Shown here: piece after piece, positions 1 through 6,081 of the stretch | How the letters are laid out: every line of letters begins with the position of its first letter | Numbering within the stretch: position 1 is the first letter of the stretch | From: Actinomycetes bacterium | Lineage (GTDB): Bacteria; Actinomycetota; Acidimicrobiia; Acidimicrobiales; RAAP-2 | DNA: 8,431 bases | NCBI GenBank assembly: GCA_021807965.1 | Contig: JAKBCI010000055.1 | Span: forward strand, 1-8,431 | Direction: 5' to 3' | Notes under the pieces: generated by a model | Seen by the model: the letters and a program-made list of their open reading frames with translations, nothing else | Database searches by the model: none | Told to the model about the DNA's origin: nothing | Translations under genes and position numbers: made by a program

Positions 1-687
1 CTCTTGATCGCGGTGCCGACGGGCATCAAGATCTTCAACTGGATCGGCACGATGTGGCGAGGGGAGATCTGGTTCTCCACGGCCATGCTGATGGCCATCG
101 GCTTCGTCGTCACGTTCCTCATCGGTGGGCTGACCGGCATCTACCTCGCCAGTCCGCCGCTCGACTTCTTCACCCACGACACGTACTTCGTCGTCGCGCA
201 CTTCCACTCAGTCGTCATGGCCCTGGTGCTCGCCGCAATGGGTGGCCTCTACTACTGGGGACCCAAGATCACCGGGTATCTCTTGAACGAGCGTCTCGGC
301 AAGATCCAGTTCTGGTTCCTCTTCATCGGTACCCAGGTCTTCACGCTGCCGCTCTACCTGCTCGGCCTGCGCGGCATGCCGCGGCGTATCGCGATCTACC
401 CCCACGATCCCCAGTGGAAGTTCCTGAACGACCTCTCGACCGTTGGCGCGGTGCTGATCGGCGTCTCGACCATCGTCTTCGTGGTGAACGTCGTGGTGAG
501 TTGGAAGAAGTACCCGGCCGGCGACAACCCGTGGGACGCCCAGACCCTCGAGTGGTTCACCACGTCGCCGCCGCCTCACCACAACTTCTACCGCCTGCCC
601 CCCATCCGCAGCGAGCGGCCGACGTGGGACTACAACCACCCCGAGCACCGGGCCGTGCCCCACGGCCACGTGAAGGTTGAGCAATGA
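1..687 (+). CDS. ctaD: Cytochrome c oxidase subunit I, C-terminal part (5' end outside window)
   Basis: This is the catalytic subunit of an aa3-type heme-copper oxidase, an inner-membrane protein that reduces oxygen to water and pumps protons. The gene is cut by the window start, so about 228 codons remain and the upstream copper B ligands are not visible. Seen directly: PTGIK near the start, whose Lys (bases 28-30) matches the K-channel lysine. HDTYFVVAHFH follows, where His-Asp (175-180) matches the Mg/Mn site, the His at 199-201 the heme a3 ligand and the His at 205-207 the heme a ligand. GMPRR then gives the Arg pair that contacts the heme propionates. Several hydrophobic helices are followed by a polar tail (PPPHHNFYRLPPIRSERPTWD) typical of actinobacterial CtaD. 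The stop overlaps the ctaF start (ATGA), so the two genes are probably translationally coupled. Family assignment is very secure. Confidence 0.97.
   Translation, partial: LLIAVPTGIKIFNWIGTMWRGEIWFSTAMLMAIGFVVTFLIGGLTGIYLASPPLDFFTHDTYFVVAHFHSVVMALVLAAMGGLYYWGPKITGYLLNERLGKIQFWFLFIGTQVFTLPLYLLGLRGMPRRIAIYPHDPQWKFLNDLSTVGAVLIGVSTIVFVVNVVVSWKKYPAGDNPWDAQTLEWFTTSPPPHHNFYRLPPIRSERPTWDYNHPEHRAVPHGHVKVEQ
672..676 (+). promoter_or_regulatory. Ribosome binding site of ctaF
   Basis: GAAGG lies seven bases before the ATG at 684, inside the last codons of ctaD. It supports the ATG that overlaps the ctaD stop as the true ctaF start. Confidence 0.6.
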
Positions 688-1076
688 AGATCGAGTCCAA
701 GATCCTGCTCGGCCTCGGCATCTTCTTCGGTTTGATGGTCGCCGTCTACTGGAACTGGGGCCACGAGAACGCCGGCAGCGTCATGATGTTCGCCGGCATG
801 CTGCTCGGCTTTTTGCCCGGTGGCTACTACTACTGGTGGAGCCGACGAATGAGGGCCCGGCCCGAGGACAACCCGAACGCGACCCAGGCTCAGGGTGCCG
901 GCGTCGTCGGCGCCTTCCCCGGCACCTCGATCTGGCCGTTCACCATGGGCATGGGCGCCTTCTTCGTCGTGCTCGCGCTCGTCTTTGGCATCTGGTTCCT
1001 CGTCCCCGGCTTGGCCCTCGTCCTGTGGGCTCTCTTCGGCGGCACGGCGGAGAGCCGGCGCGGCGGCAAGGTCTAG
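684..1076 (+). CDS. ctaF: Cytochrome c oxidase subunit IV, actinobacterial type
   Basis: This is a small accessory membrane subunit of the actinobacterial aa3 oxidase. At 130 residues it is close to the usual length. Its sequence shows two hydrophobic helices (about residues 7-24 and 33-52), a polar cytoplasmic-type loop rich in Arg, Pro and Asn (about 53-75), and two further helices (about 86-121), ending in a basic tail. The start MKIESKILLGLGIFFG and the order ctaD-ctaF with a 4-base overlap match the known arrangement. Family knowledge says it is part of complex IV, or of the III-IV supercomplex, with no catalytic residues of its own. In many actinobacteria qcrCAB or other oxidase genes lie nearby, but here the next gene is an unrelated transporter. 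No clear terminator hairpin was found after the stop. Confidence 0.93.
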   Translation: MKIESKILLGLGIFFGLMVAVYWNWGHENAGSVMMFAGMLLGFLPGGYYYWWSRRMRARPEDNPNATQAQGAGVVGAFPGTSIWPFTMGMGAFFVVLALVFGIWFLVPGLALVLWALFGGTAESRRGGKV

Positions 1077-1154
1077 TACACGTTCGCTTGAGTTGACCCG
1101 CTCGCCAACGGATGTGGCGCGTCACATCGGTTCGTCGGACGCAAGCAGCGGCAT

Positions 1155-1160
1155 TACCCT
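1155..1160 (+). promoter_or_regulatory. Probable -10 element of a leaderless promoter for the MMPL gene
   Basis: TACCCT fits the TAnnnT pattern and ends exactly six bases before the GTG at 1167. Transcription would therefore begin on the start codon itself. No convincing Shine-Dalgarno sequence precedes the GTG. A -35 element is poorly defined (TTCGTC at 1131-1136, 18-base spacer). The same bases are part of a small inverted repeat, ACCCT-TCT-AGGGT (1156-1168). The leaderless start is inferred from spacing alone. Confidence 0.5.
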
Positions 1161-1166
1161 TCTAGG

Positions 1167-3257
1167 GTGTTCGCCCGGTGGACCCGCAGCGTCGTCCGAT
1201 GGCGGCTGCTCGTGCTCGCACTCTGGCTCGGCGCGGCGCTCGTCGGCCTGCTCGGCTACCACCAGCTGGGCTCGCGCCTGACGACCTCGCTCGCGGTTCC
1301 CGGCTCCGCGTCGGCGCGGGCCGACGCGATCCTGATCGATCACTTCGGCGAGAACATTGAGGGGGCGCTCACCGTCGTCGTGCCCCACCTCGGCTCGAAG
1401 CACGCCGACCTCGTCGCCGAAGCGCGGCTGCGTCGCGCGATCACCGCGACGGGATCGCTGCACGTCGTCGAGCAGCAGGCCGTCGCCGGTCTGCTGCTCA
1501 CCGACCTCGAGTCACGAGACTCGCTCAACCGCGCGGCCGGCGCGGTCGCGCGCCTGCGCGCGGCGCTGCGGTCGGTGCACGTGCGCGCCCTGGTCACCGG
1601 CCCGGCGGCGTTGCAGGCCGACGTCACGCCGATACTGCGCGGCGACCTCGAGCGCGGTGAGGCGATCGCGCTGGCGTTCGCGCTGCTCTTGCTGCTCGGC
1701 GTGCTCGGCGCAAGCCTCGCCGTTCTCGTTCCCTTCGTCGTCGCCGGGGCGACCACCGCCGTCGCGCTCGGACTCGTTGACCTGCTCGCGGGCCACGTGT
1801 TGATGGTGCTCTACGTGCCCAACGTGGTCGCCCTGGTCGGTCTCGGTCTCGCCATTGACTACTCACTGCTGATCGTGCACCGCTACCGCACGGAACTGGC
1901 CAACCGCGACGAAGCGGCGGCGCTCGAGCGCACCATGGCGACGGCCGGACGGACCGTCGTGCTCTCGGGCTTGATCGTCGCGGTTGGGCTCGCCACGATG
2001 CTCGCGGTACCGGTCCCGCTCGTGCGCTCGCTCGGCGCCGCCGGGCTCGTCGTGCCGCTCGTGGCGCTGGCCGCGGCCCTGACGCTCCAGCCGGCGCTGC
2101 TCGCCACGCTCGGCCGACGCGGCGTCGCGACCCACGGTCTGCGCGGCCTGCTCGAACCGCGCGACCTCGCGGCCAGTCGGTGGGCCCGCGTGACCCGCGT
2201 GGTCGTGGCGCACCCGCGCCGCGTGCTCGCGAGCACGCTGCTCGGCCTGGGCCTGTTCGCCGGCGCCAGTGCGGGGTTGTCGCTCACGCCCGGGTCGCTC
2301 ACGGCCATCCCGCCGGCCATGGAGTCCGCCCGGGCGATCGCCCTCGTTCGCTCGAGCATCGGACCGGGCATTCTCACCCCGATCGAGGTCCTCGTCGACA
2401 GCGGCCGACCCCACGGCTCGACGTCGACGGCCCAGACGAGCGCGCGCCTCGCCCTCGCGACCACGTTCTTGCACACCCCCGGCGTCGCACTCGTCGCCGC
2501 GGACAGCGTCTGGCCCTTCGTCGACCCATCGGGTCGCTACGCGCGCATTCTCGTCGTGAGTCGCGGCGAGCTCGGCGACCCCGTGACCCAACGCCTCGTC
2601 CGCGTGATCCGCGCCGAGGTCGCGGCCGCGCACTTCCCACGCGGCACGTCGCTGGTCGTCGGCGGCGCTCCCCTGCAGGGCGTCGACTTTCTCGCCGCCA
2701 TCTACGGCGTCTTTCCCTGGTTGGTGCTCGGCGCGCTCGTGCTCGCGTGGCTCGTGCTCGCGCGGGCCTTTCGCTCGTGGGTCATCGCGGTGCTCGCCGT
2801 GGCGCTCGACCTCGTCTCGGTCGCCGTCGCCTACGGGTTCCTGGTGTGGTGCTTTCGCGTCGGACTCGGCGCCGATCTCATCGGCACCTACCGCGTCAGC
2901 CAGATTGAGGGGTGGGTACCCGTCTTCATCTTCGCCGTGCTGTTCGGCCTCTCGATGGACTACGAGGTCTTCATCGTCGCGCGCATCCGCGAGGCGCACG
3001 ACCGCGGACTGAGTGCGTCGGACGCACTCGTTGACGCACTCGCCGCGACCGGCGCCGTCGTCACCAGCGCGGCGGTGATCATGGTCGCGGCGCTGAGCGG
3101 CTTCGTCGTCGGGCACGTGGCCGGTCTCCAGGAGCTCGGCGTAGGCCTCGCCCTCGGTGTCCTGGTCGACGCGACGGTGGTGCGGGGCCTCCTCCTACCC
3201 TCCCTGCTCGCGCTGCTTGGCGAACGGACGTGGCGCGATACGCCACGACGTTCGTGA
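1167..3257 (+). CDS. MMPL / RND-superfamily membrane transporter
   Basis: A 696-residue inner-membrane protein of the MMPL family (YdfJ/MmpL-like), proton-driven exporters of lipids or other hydrophobic compounds. The layout is the family's usual two-fold repeat. The first helix (about 12-31) is followed by an extracytoplasmic domain (about 32-160) and a helix bundle (about 163-315). A second starting helix (about 350-372), a second outer domain (about 373-510) and a second bundle (about 513-685) follow. GLAIDYSLLIVHRYRTE at about 227-243 and GLSMDYEVFIVARIRE at about 594-609 hold Asp231-Tyr232 and Asp598-Tyr599. These match the Asp-Tyr pairs that relay protons in MmpL3, so the pump looks functional. 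The GTG start is chosen because the first helix follows directly and a leaderless -10 element fits. It stands alone between ctaF (90 bp upstream) and a 352-bp gap. The substrate cannot be told from sequence. It lacks the long C-terminal extension of some mycobacterial MmpL proteins. Confidence 0.93.
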   Translation: MFARWTRSVVRWRLLVLALWLGAALVGLLGYHQLGSRLTTSLAVPGSASARADAILIDHFGENIEGALTVVVPHLGSKHADLVAEARLRRAITATGSLHVVEQQAVAGLLLTDLESRDSLNRAAGAVARLRAALRSVHVRALVTGPAALQADVTPILRGDLERGEAIALAFALLLLLGVLGASLAVLVPFVVAGATTAVALGLVDLLAGHVLMVLYVPNVVALVGLGLAIDYSLLIVHRYRTELANRDEAAALERTMATAGRTVVLSGLIVAVGLATMLAVPVPLVRSLGAAGLVVPLVALAAALTLQPALLATLGRRGVATHGLRGLLEPRDLAASRWARVTRVVVAHPRRVLASTLLGLGLFAGASAGLSLTPGSLTAIPPAMESARAIALVRSSIGPGILTPIEVLVDSGRPHGSTSTAQTSARLALATTFLHTPGVALVAADSVWPFVDPSGRYARILVVSRGELGDPVTQRLVRVIRAEVAAAHFPRGTSLVVGGAPLQGVDFLAAIYGVFPWLVLGALVLAWLVLARAFRSWVIAVLAVALDLVSVAVAYGFLVWCFRVGLGADLIGTYRVSQIEGWVPVFIFAVLFGLSMDYEVFIVARIREAHDRGLSASDALVDALAATGAVVTSAAVIMVAALSGFVVGHVAGLQELGVGLALGVLVDATVVRGLLLPSLLALLGERTWRDTPRRS

Positions 3258-3466
3258 ACGATCCACGAGCGCGAGTGGGCCAATTCCCACGCCACGCCAA
3301 CGAGAATCACCATGCACGAGACGACGAAGGCGCACGTGTCCACAAACCGCAGCGCCCGACTCACCGGCACCATCCACGGACGTGGCGTCCCGCGTGCCCG
3401 ACGCGCGACGAGCACCGGATCGGGTCCCATCACGACGACGACCGCGACGACGATAGCAACGACCAC
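2960..3466 (-). CDS. Possible small membrane protein, two hydrophobic segments (weak; 3' half antisense to MMPL)
   Basis: A minus-strand frame opens at GTG (3464-3466), with GGAG four bases upstream. Its first ~80 residues look protein-like: a Val-rich hydrophobic segment (about 2-13), a basic loop containing ARRARGTPRPW, and a second hydrophobic segment (about 42-60, FVDTCAFVVSCMVILVGVAW). Over these 78 codons about three quarters of third positions are G or C and second positions are the least GC-rich, as in real genes here. After about residue 80 the frame runs antisense through the end of the transporter gene and becomes low-complexity Arg/Ser/Thr sequence, as expected of a shadow. The real gene, if any, may be a two-helix protein with a lost or frameshifted end. 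No family is recognised. The Val run partly reflects a CGA-repetitive stretch on the other strand, so this may be an artefact. Confidence 0.27.
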   Translation of the reverse strand: MVVAIVVAVVVVMGPDPVLVARRARGTPRPWMVPVSRALRFVDTCAFVVSCMVILVGVAWELAHSRSWIVHERRGVSRHVRSPSSASREGRRRPRTTVASTRTPRARPTPSSWRPATCPTTKPLSAATMITAALVTTAPVAASASTSASDALSPRSCASRMRATMKTS

Positions 3467-3609
3467 GCGACTCCATCCTCGCCCATCGTACTGACGACCG
3501 GCCCGCGCGGCGTCTACGGTTAATACGGGCTAGCGCCCGAACATGTCAGCGCCTCGCCCCCTGCGCACGGGGGGCGAGGCGCTGGCACTCGCAGCTGGGA
3601 GGTATGCGA
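3258..3609. other. 352-bp gap between convergent transcription units
   Basis: Apart from the weak minus-strand membrane-protein frame that begins at 3466, this gap contains two hairpins. One is small, CGGGC-TAGC-GCCCG at 3526-3539, and one is long, at 3544-3587. Plus-strand frames here are rich in His, Arg and Thr and look like shadows. No RNA gene, insertion-sequence end or clear plus-strand promoter is seen. Confidence 0.6.
3544..3587 (-). terminator. Long GC-rich hairpin, probable terminator of the exported-protein cluster
   Basis: Bases 3548-3561 (AGCGCCTCGCCCCC) pair without mismatch with 3570-3583, giving a 14-bp stem around an eight-base loop. Four more pairs, one of them G-T, extend it to 3544/3587. 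It lies 23-66 bases beyond the stop of the minus-strand 569-residue gene. There is no T-run on either side, which is common for terminators in high-GC actinobacteria. Because it is symmetric it could also stop read-through from the MMPL gene. It could instead be a dispersed palindromic repeat. Confidence 0.65.
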
Positions 3610-5319
3610 CTAGTTGACGATCGTGATCGCGAAGTGGAACGACGGGATCTGGTAGCCCAGCGCCAAGCCCGGCGCGTTGTTCCTGAAGCTCAGGATCGGA
3701 ATCATGCCGCCTTGGGTATTGGCGAAGGACGGCTGCTGGTTGTAGAGGAGGGGGTAGAGATCGATGAGGTGGACCCCCGGCCCGCCGGTGGCGCGCAGGT
3801 GGATCACCATGTACCCGTTCGAGTTGAACCCGCACCCGTAACCGATACAGACGTTCTCATAGTCAACCGCCAGGGTGTTGTCGAGCTGGGTCCAACCAAC
3901 GCCCTTCAGGCTGATGGTGAACTCCTGACCCTCTTTGAAGGTGTACTGGCCCGTACCCGACTGGCCCGCCGCGATCGCCGCGGGCGTGGTGGCGTCATTG
4001 GCCGTGGCGACGCCCATGCTCATCAGTTGACCAGCCGCGTTGTAGAAGGGAACGATGCTCTCTTTCACGTAGAAGGGAACCTGCGCCTCGACGGATTGGC
4101 CATTCATCACCTGGATGACGTGCCAGCCGCCGAGTCCGTCGGGGATCGTGACCGTCGAAGCGAGCGTGCCGTTCACGACCGCAGCGCTGCCCAGCGCGAT
4201 GGACTCGAAGTTCCAACACGAGCTCGTCGGACAGTTGACTCGACTGCCGACCACGGTCGACCACACCAGCTGATCGGTCCCGTTGCCCGAGAGCCCGGTC
4301 GCGGTGACCTTCACCTTGGAGAGAACCGGACCGCTCGTCGCGGAGAGCGACGCGACCGCCGTGCTCGACGGATCGAGACCGGCGCTCGACAGCGTCGTTC
4401 GCTCGCTGACCGTCGGCGTGATGGTGTCGGGCCAGGTGATCGACGGTGTCAAGTTGGTCCTTCCCGCAGTCGTCGTGAAGATCGCCGAGCCACCGTTGAG
4501 ATACGGTACGGGCGACTGGACGACGTTGAGGTAGGAGAAGCCCATGCCGTCCTCGACCGTGACGACGTGCTGGCCAACGGGCCCGGTCGCTCGAATCGTT
4601 ACCGTCGCCGTGCCGCGCGTCCAGTTGCCCGACATGTTGCCCGCGTAGTGGTTGTCCCAGAGCACCACGCCGCCGCTGCCGTAGAGGGTGGAGCCGAGCG
4701 CCGTGTACGTGATGTGAATCGGCGTGCCGATGGGACCGTGCGTGGGCGTCACCGACACCGTGCGGTACATCTCATAGCCGCCGTGGTCGAGTTCCACCCC
4801 GTTGACGACCGCGTAGATGTCGTGGATTCCCCCGAAGTCCACCGGCACCGTCGTCGCGTACGTGAAGGCGCCCGACGCGTTCGTCGTGACGGTCGCGAGC
4901 ACCACGTTGAAGGTGGTGGCCGTGCGCCCGAGCCAGTTCACCGTATTCGGCTCGACGTCGGCGATCCAGGTTGCCGAGGCGGTGCTCCAGGTCAGCTCCA
5001 CGCTGGTGTTGGCCGGCAGGCCGCTTCCGCTAATGGTGAAGGGCTGGCCCTCGGTCCCCACGTCCGGACTGACCGCGAGGTTGCCCATGGTCGCACTCGG
5101 CGTCGCCGCCGCGGCAACCACCCCGGTGAAGGGTAGCGGCGCGGCGCCGGGCACCACCGGTGTCGGCAGGCTGGTGCCAGCGGGCGTGGTGGCGCTCGTG
5201 GTGGTGGGTGTCGTCGCGTTCGTGCCGGCACTGGTGGTCGTCACCACCGCCAGGGGCAGTAGCGCGCCGAGCGCGACGAGGACGACGACCCGTCGCGCTG
5301 CGTGGCGAGTCAAGTTCAT
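3610..5319 (-). CDS. Exported protein with Thr-rich linker and four Ig/TIG-like repeats
   Basis: A 569-residue exported protein with no assignable function. Order: basic start and signal peptide (about 1-31), Thr/Pro-rich linker (about 32-60), then four regions sharing a loose pattern: D1 about 81-175, D2 about 188-265, D3 about 324-415, D4 about 458-525. The pattern opens with a hydrophobic-Thr strand near a Gly-rich turn (GQPFTISGSGLP, GTPIHITYTALG, LSKVKVTATGLS, GQEFTISLKGVG). A mid strand follows (LTWST, VLWDN, LVWST, LAVDY), and each ends in a Gly-Gly/His strand (GGIHDIYAVVNG, GQHVVTVEDG, GGWHVIQVMNG, PGVHLIDLY). This suggests beta-sandwich domains of the IPT/TIG or Ig-like kind, often surface or adhesive proteins. 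D3 and D4 each carry a Cys-x4-Cys (363/368 and 491/496) at the same place, possible disulfides. There is no C-terminal anchor helix. The ATG at 5319 places the signal peptide correctly, although no Shine-Dalgarno or clear promoter precedes it. It is third in a minus-strand set, 100 bp behind the previous gene with a hairpin between. Confidence 0.85.
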   Translation of the reverse strand: MNLTRHAARRVVVLVALGALLPLAVVTTTSAGTNATTPTTTSATTPAGTSLPTPVVPGAAPLPFTGVVAAAATPSATMGNLAVSPDVGTEGQPFTISGSGLPANTSVELTWSTASATWIADVEPNTVNWLGRTATTFNVVLATVTTNASGAFTYATTVPVDFGGIHDIYAVVNGVELDHGGYEMYRTVSVTPTHGPIGTPIHITYTALGSTLYGSGGVVLWDNHYAGNMSGNWTRGTATVTIRATGPVGQHVVTVEDGMGFSYLNVVQSPVPYLNGGSAIFTTTAGRTNLTPSITWPDTITPTVSERTTLSSAGLDPSSTAVASLSATSGPVLSKVKVTATGLSGNGTDQLVWSTVVGSRVNCPTSSCWNFESIALGSAAVVNGTLASTVTIPDGLGGWHVIQVMNGQSVEAQVPFYVKESIVPFYNAAGQLMSMGVATANDATTPAAIAAGQSGTGQYTFKEGQEFTISLKGVGWTQLDNTLAVDYENVCIGYGCGFNSNGYMVIHLRATGGPGVHLIDLYPLLYNQQPSFANTQGGMIPILSFRNNAPGLALGYQIPSFHFAITIVN

Positions 5320-5374
5320 GGTAAATCGTTTCGGGGTAGGCTTAAGGGGCCAGCGAAGTGATCGTCGGTGGCAC

Positions 5375-5412
5375 GGCGCGTCGCCCCCAGATTGATCCGA
5401 GGGCGTCGCGCC
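5375..5412 (-). terminator. Hairpin between the second and third exported-protein genes
   Basis: GGCGCG-T-CGCCC (5375-5386) pairs with GGGCG-T-CGCGCC (5401-5412), 11 pairs with one T-T mismatch and a 14-base loop. It starts eight bases after the stop of the 209-residue gene. No T-run follows on the minus strand. It may terminate or attenuate transcription into the 569-residue gene, or protect the 3' end of the upstream message. Confidence 0.5.
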
Positions 5413-5419
5413 ACCTAGC

Positions 5420-6049
5420 TCACGCCGCGGGAACCGCGTTCATCGTTAGTTGCGAGGACGCGGGCAGGCCGGCCTGTGAGTACGTCCACGACTTAGACGG
5501 CACGCCGGCCTTGACGACCACGCGCTCACGTACCATTTTGCCGTTCTTCTTCACCTTGACGATCTTGGTCTTGGCCGGGATGGCCTTAGTCGTGAGCGTG
5601 ATCGTGAAGTTCACCACGCCAATCGGCGTGGTCGCCGTGGTGTGCCAACCGGCACTCCAGAAGGCGGTCGTGCCGTGGTTGCCGTAGTCCATCGCGAGCG
5701 GCGCTTCGCCGGGGATCGTGATCGTCACGCTCTTGGTGTTAGCGCCGGTCAGTGGGACCCCGCCGGCGGCGACGTTCACGGCCGACATGCGAAAGACGAC
5801 GGTCTGTCCGACGAGGAACTCGTTGGTCTGGGCGCACCCGACGGCGGGCTTTAAGACGCCCGTACCGCCGCCGGCGGTGACCGTGTCAACCTGCATGTAC
5901 ACCGGAACCGGGTTCGTGCCCTGCACCGGCGGCGCCAGGGTGGTCGTCGTGGTTGTCGTGGAGTCGGCCGACGCAACCGACACCCCTATCAGAGCCGCGC
6001 CGCTCAGGGACAACGCCCCCGCCGTCACTGCCGCTAGTACTCGCTTCAT
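5420..6049 (-). CDS. Exported protein with poly-Thr linker, single beta-rich domain
   Basis: A 209-residue exported protein. A signal peptide (about 1-28, MKRVLAAVTAGALSLSGAAL then an Ala-Ser-Ala cleavage region) is followed by a run of seven Thr (31-37) and a Pro-rich stretch. One globular domain follows (about 50-205), with a single Cys (72), the strand VGQTVVFRMSAVN, the MDYGNHGTTAFWSAGWHT aromatic segment (120-137) and the strand GVVNFTITLTTK. This resembles Ig-like domains of exported actinobacterial proteins, but no named family was recognised. A lysine/arginine-rich insertion (about 160-180, nine basic residues) is unusual in this otherwise neutral protein and may be a cell-wall or polyanion contact (inference). 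A strong ribosome site fixes the start. The gene lies 32 bp after the 195-residue gene, so co-transcription is likely. Confidence 0.87.
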   Translation of the reverse strand: MKRVLAAVTAGALSLSGAALIGVSVASADSTTTTTTTLAPPVQGTNPVPVYMQVDTVTAGGGTGVLKPAVGCAQTNEFLVGQTVVFRMSAVNVAAGGVPLTGANTKSVTITIPGEAPLAMDYGNHGTTAFWSAGWHTTATTPIGVVNFTITLTTKAIPAKTKIVKVKKNGKMVRERVVVKAGVPSKSWTYSQAGLPASSQLTMNAVPAA

Positions 6050-6054
6050 AGGTA

Positions 6055-6062
6055 CTCCTCCT
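6055..6062 (-). promoter_or_regulatory. Strong Shine-Dalgarno of the 209-residue gene
   Basis: On the minus strand AGGAGGAG ends five bases before the ATG at 6049. It is the best ribosome binding site in the window. It contrasts with the apparently leaderless gene just upstream and with the 569-residue gene, which has no visible site. Confidence 0.85.
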
Positions 6063-6081
6063 CTTTCGATTGGTCGGTCGA

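Noticed and set aside
1093..1098. TTGACC as a -35 element for the MMPL gene
   Set aside because: The consensus match is good, but it is 56 bases from the best -10 (1155-1160), and no TAnnnT element stands 16-18 bases after it.
1863..3116. Minus-strand open frame of 417 codons
   Set aside because: It is antisense to the MMPL transporter and gives a highly polar Arg/Asp/Glu/Gly-rich product, typical of a shadow of a membrane protein gene.
3230..3523. Plus-strand frame of 97 codons after the MMPL gene
   Set aside because: It begins inside the MMPL gene. The product is His/Arg/Asp-rich with no ribosome site, and codon-position GC bias favours the minus strand here.
3604..5136. Plus-strand open frame of 510 codons
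   Set aside because: It is antisense to the 569-residue exported protein, and its product is Arg/Asp/His/Val-rich low-complexity sequence with no domain. The minus-strand frame has a signal peptide and repeats. High GC leaves few stops in shadow frames.
5122..5136. LPFTG, an LPxTG-like sortase motif in the 569-residue protein (residues 62-66)
   Set aside because: It lies near the N-terminus, just after the Thr-rich linker, and is not followed by a hydrophobic helix and basic tail. The true C-terminus has no such signal.
4817..5395. Plus-strand frame of 192 codons with hydrophobic stretches
   Set aside because: The Val/Ala-rich stretches are the reverse reading of Thr/Ala-rich codons in the linker and first domain of the minus-strand exported protein. 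No family was recognised.
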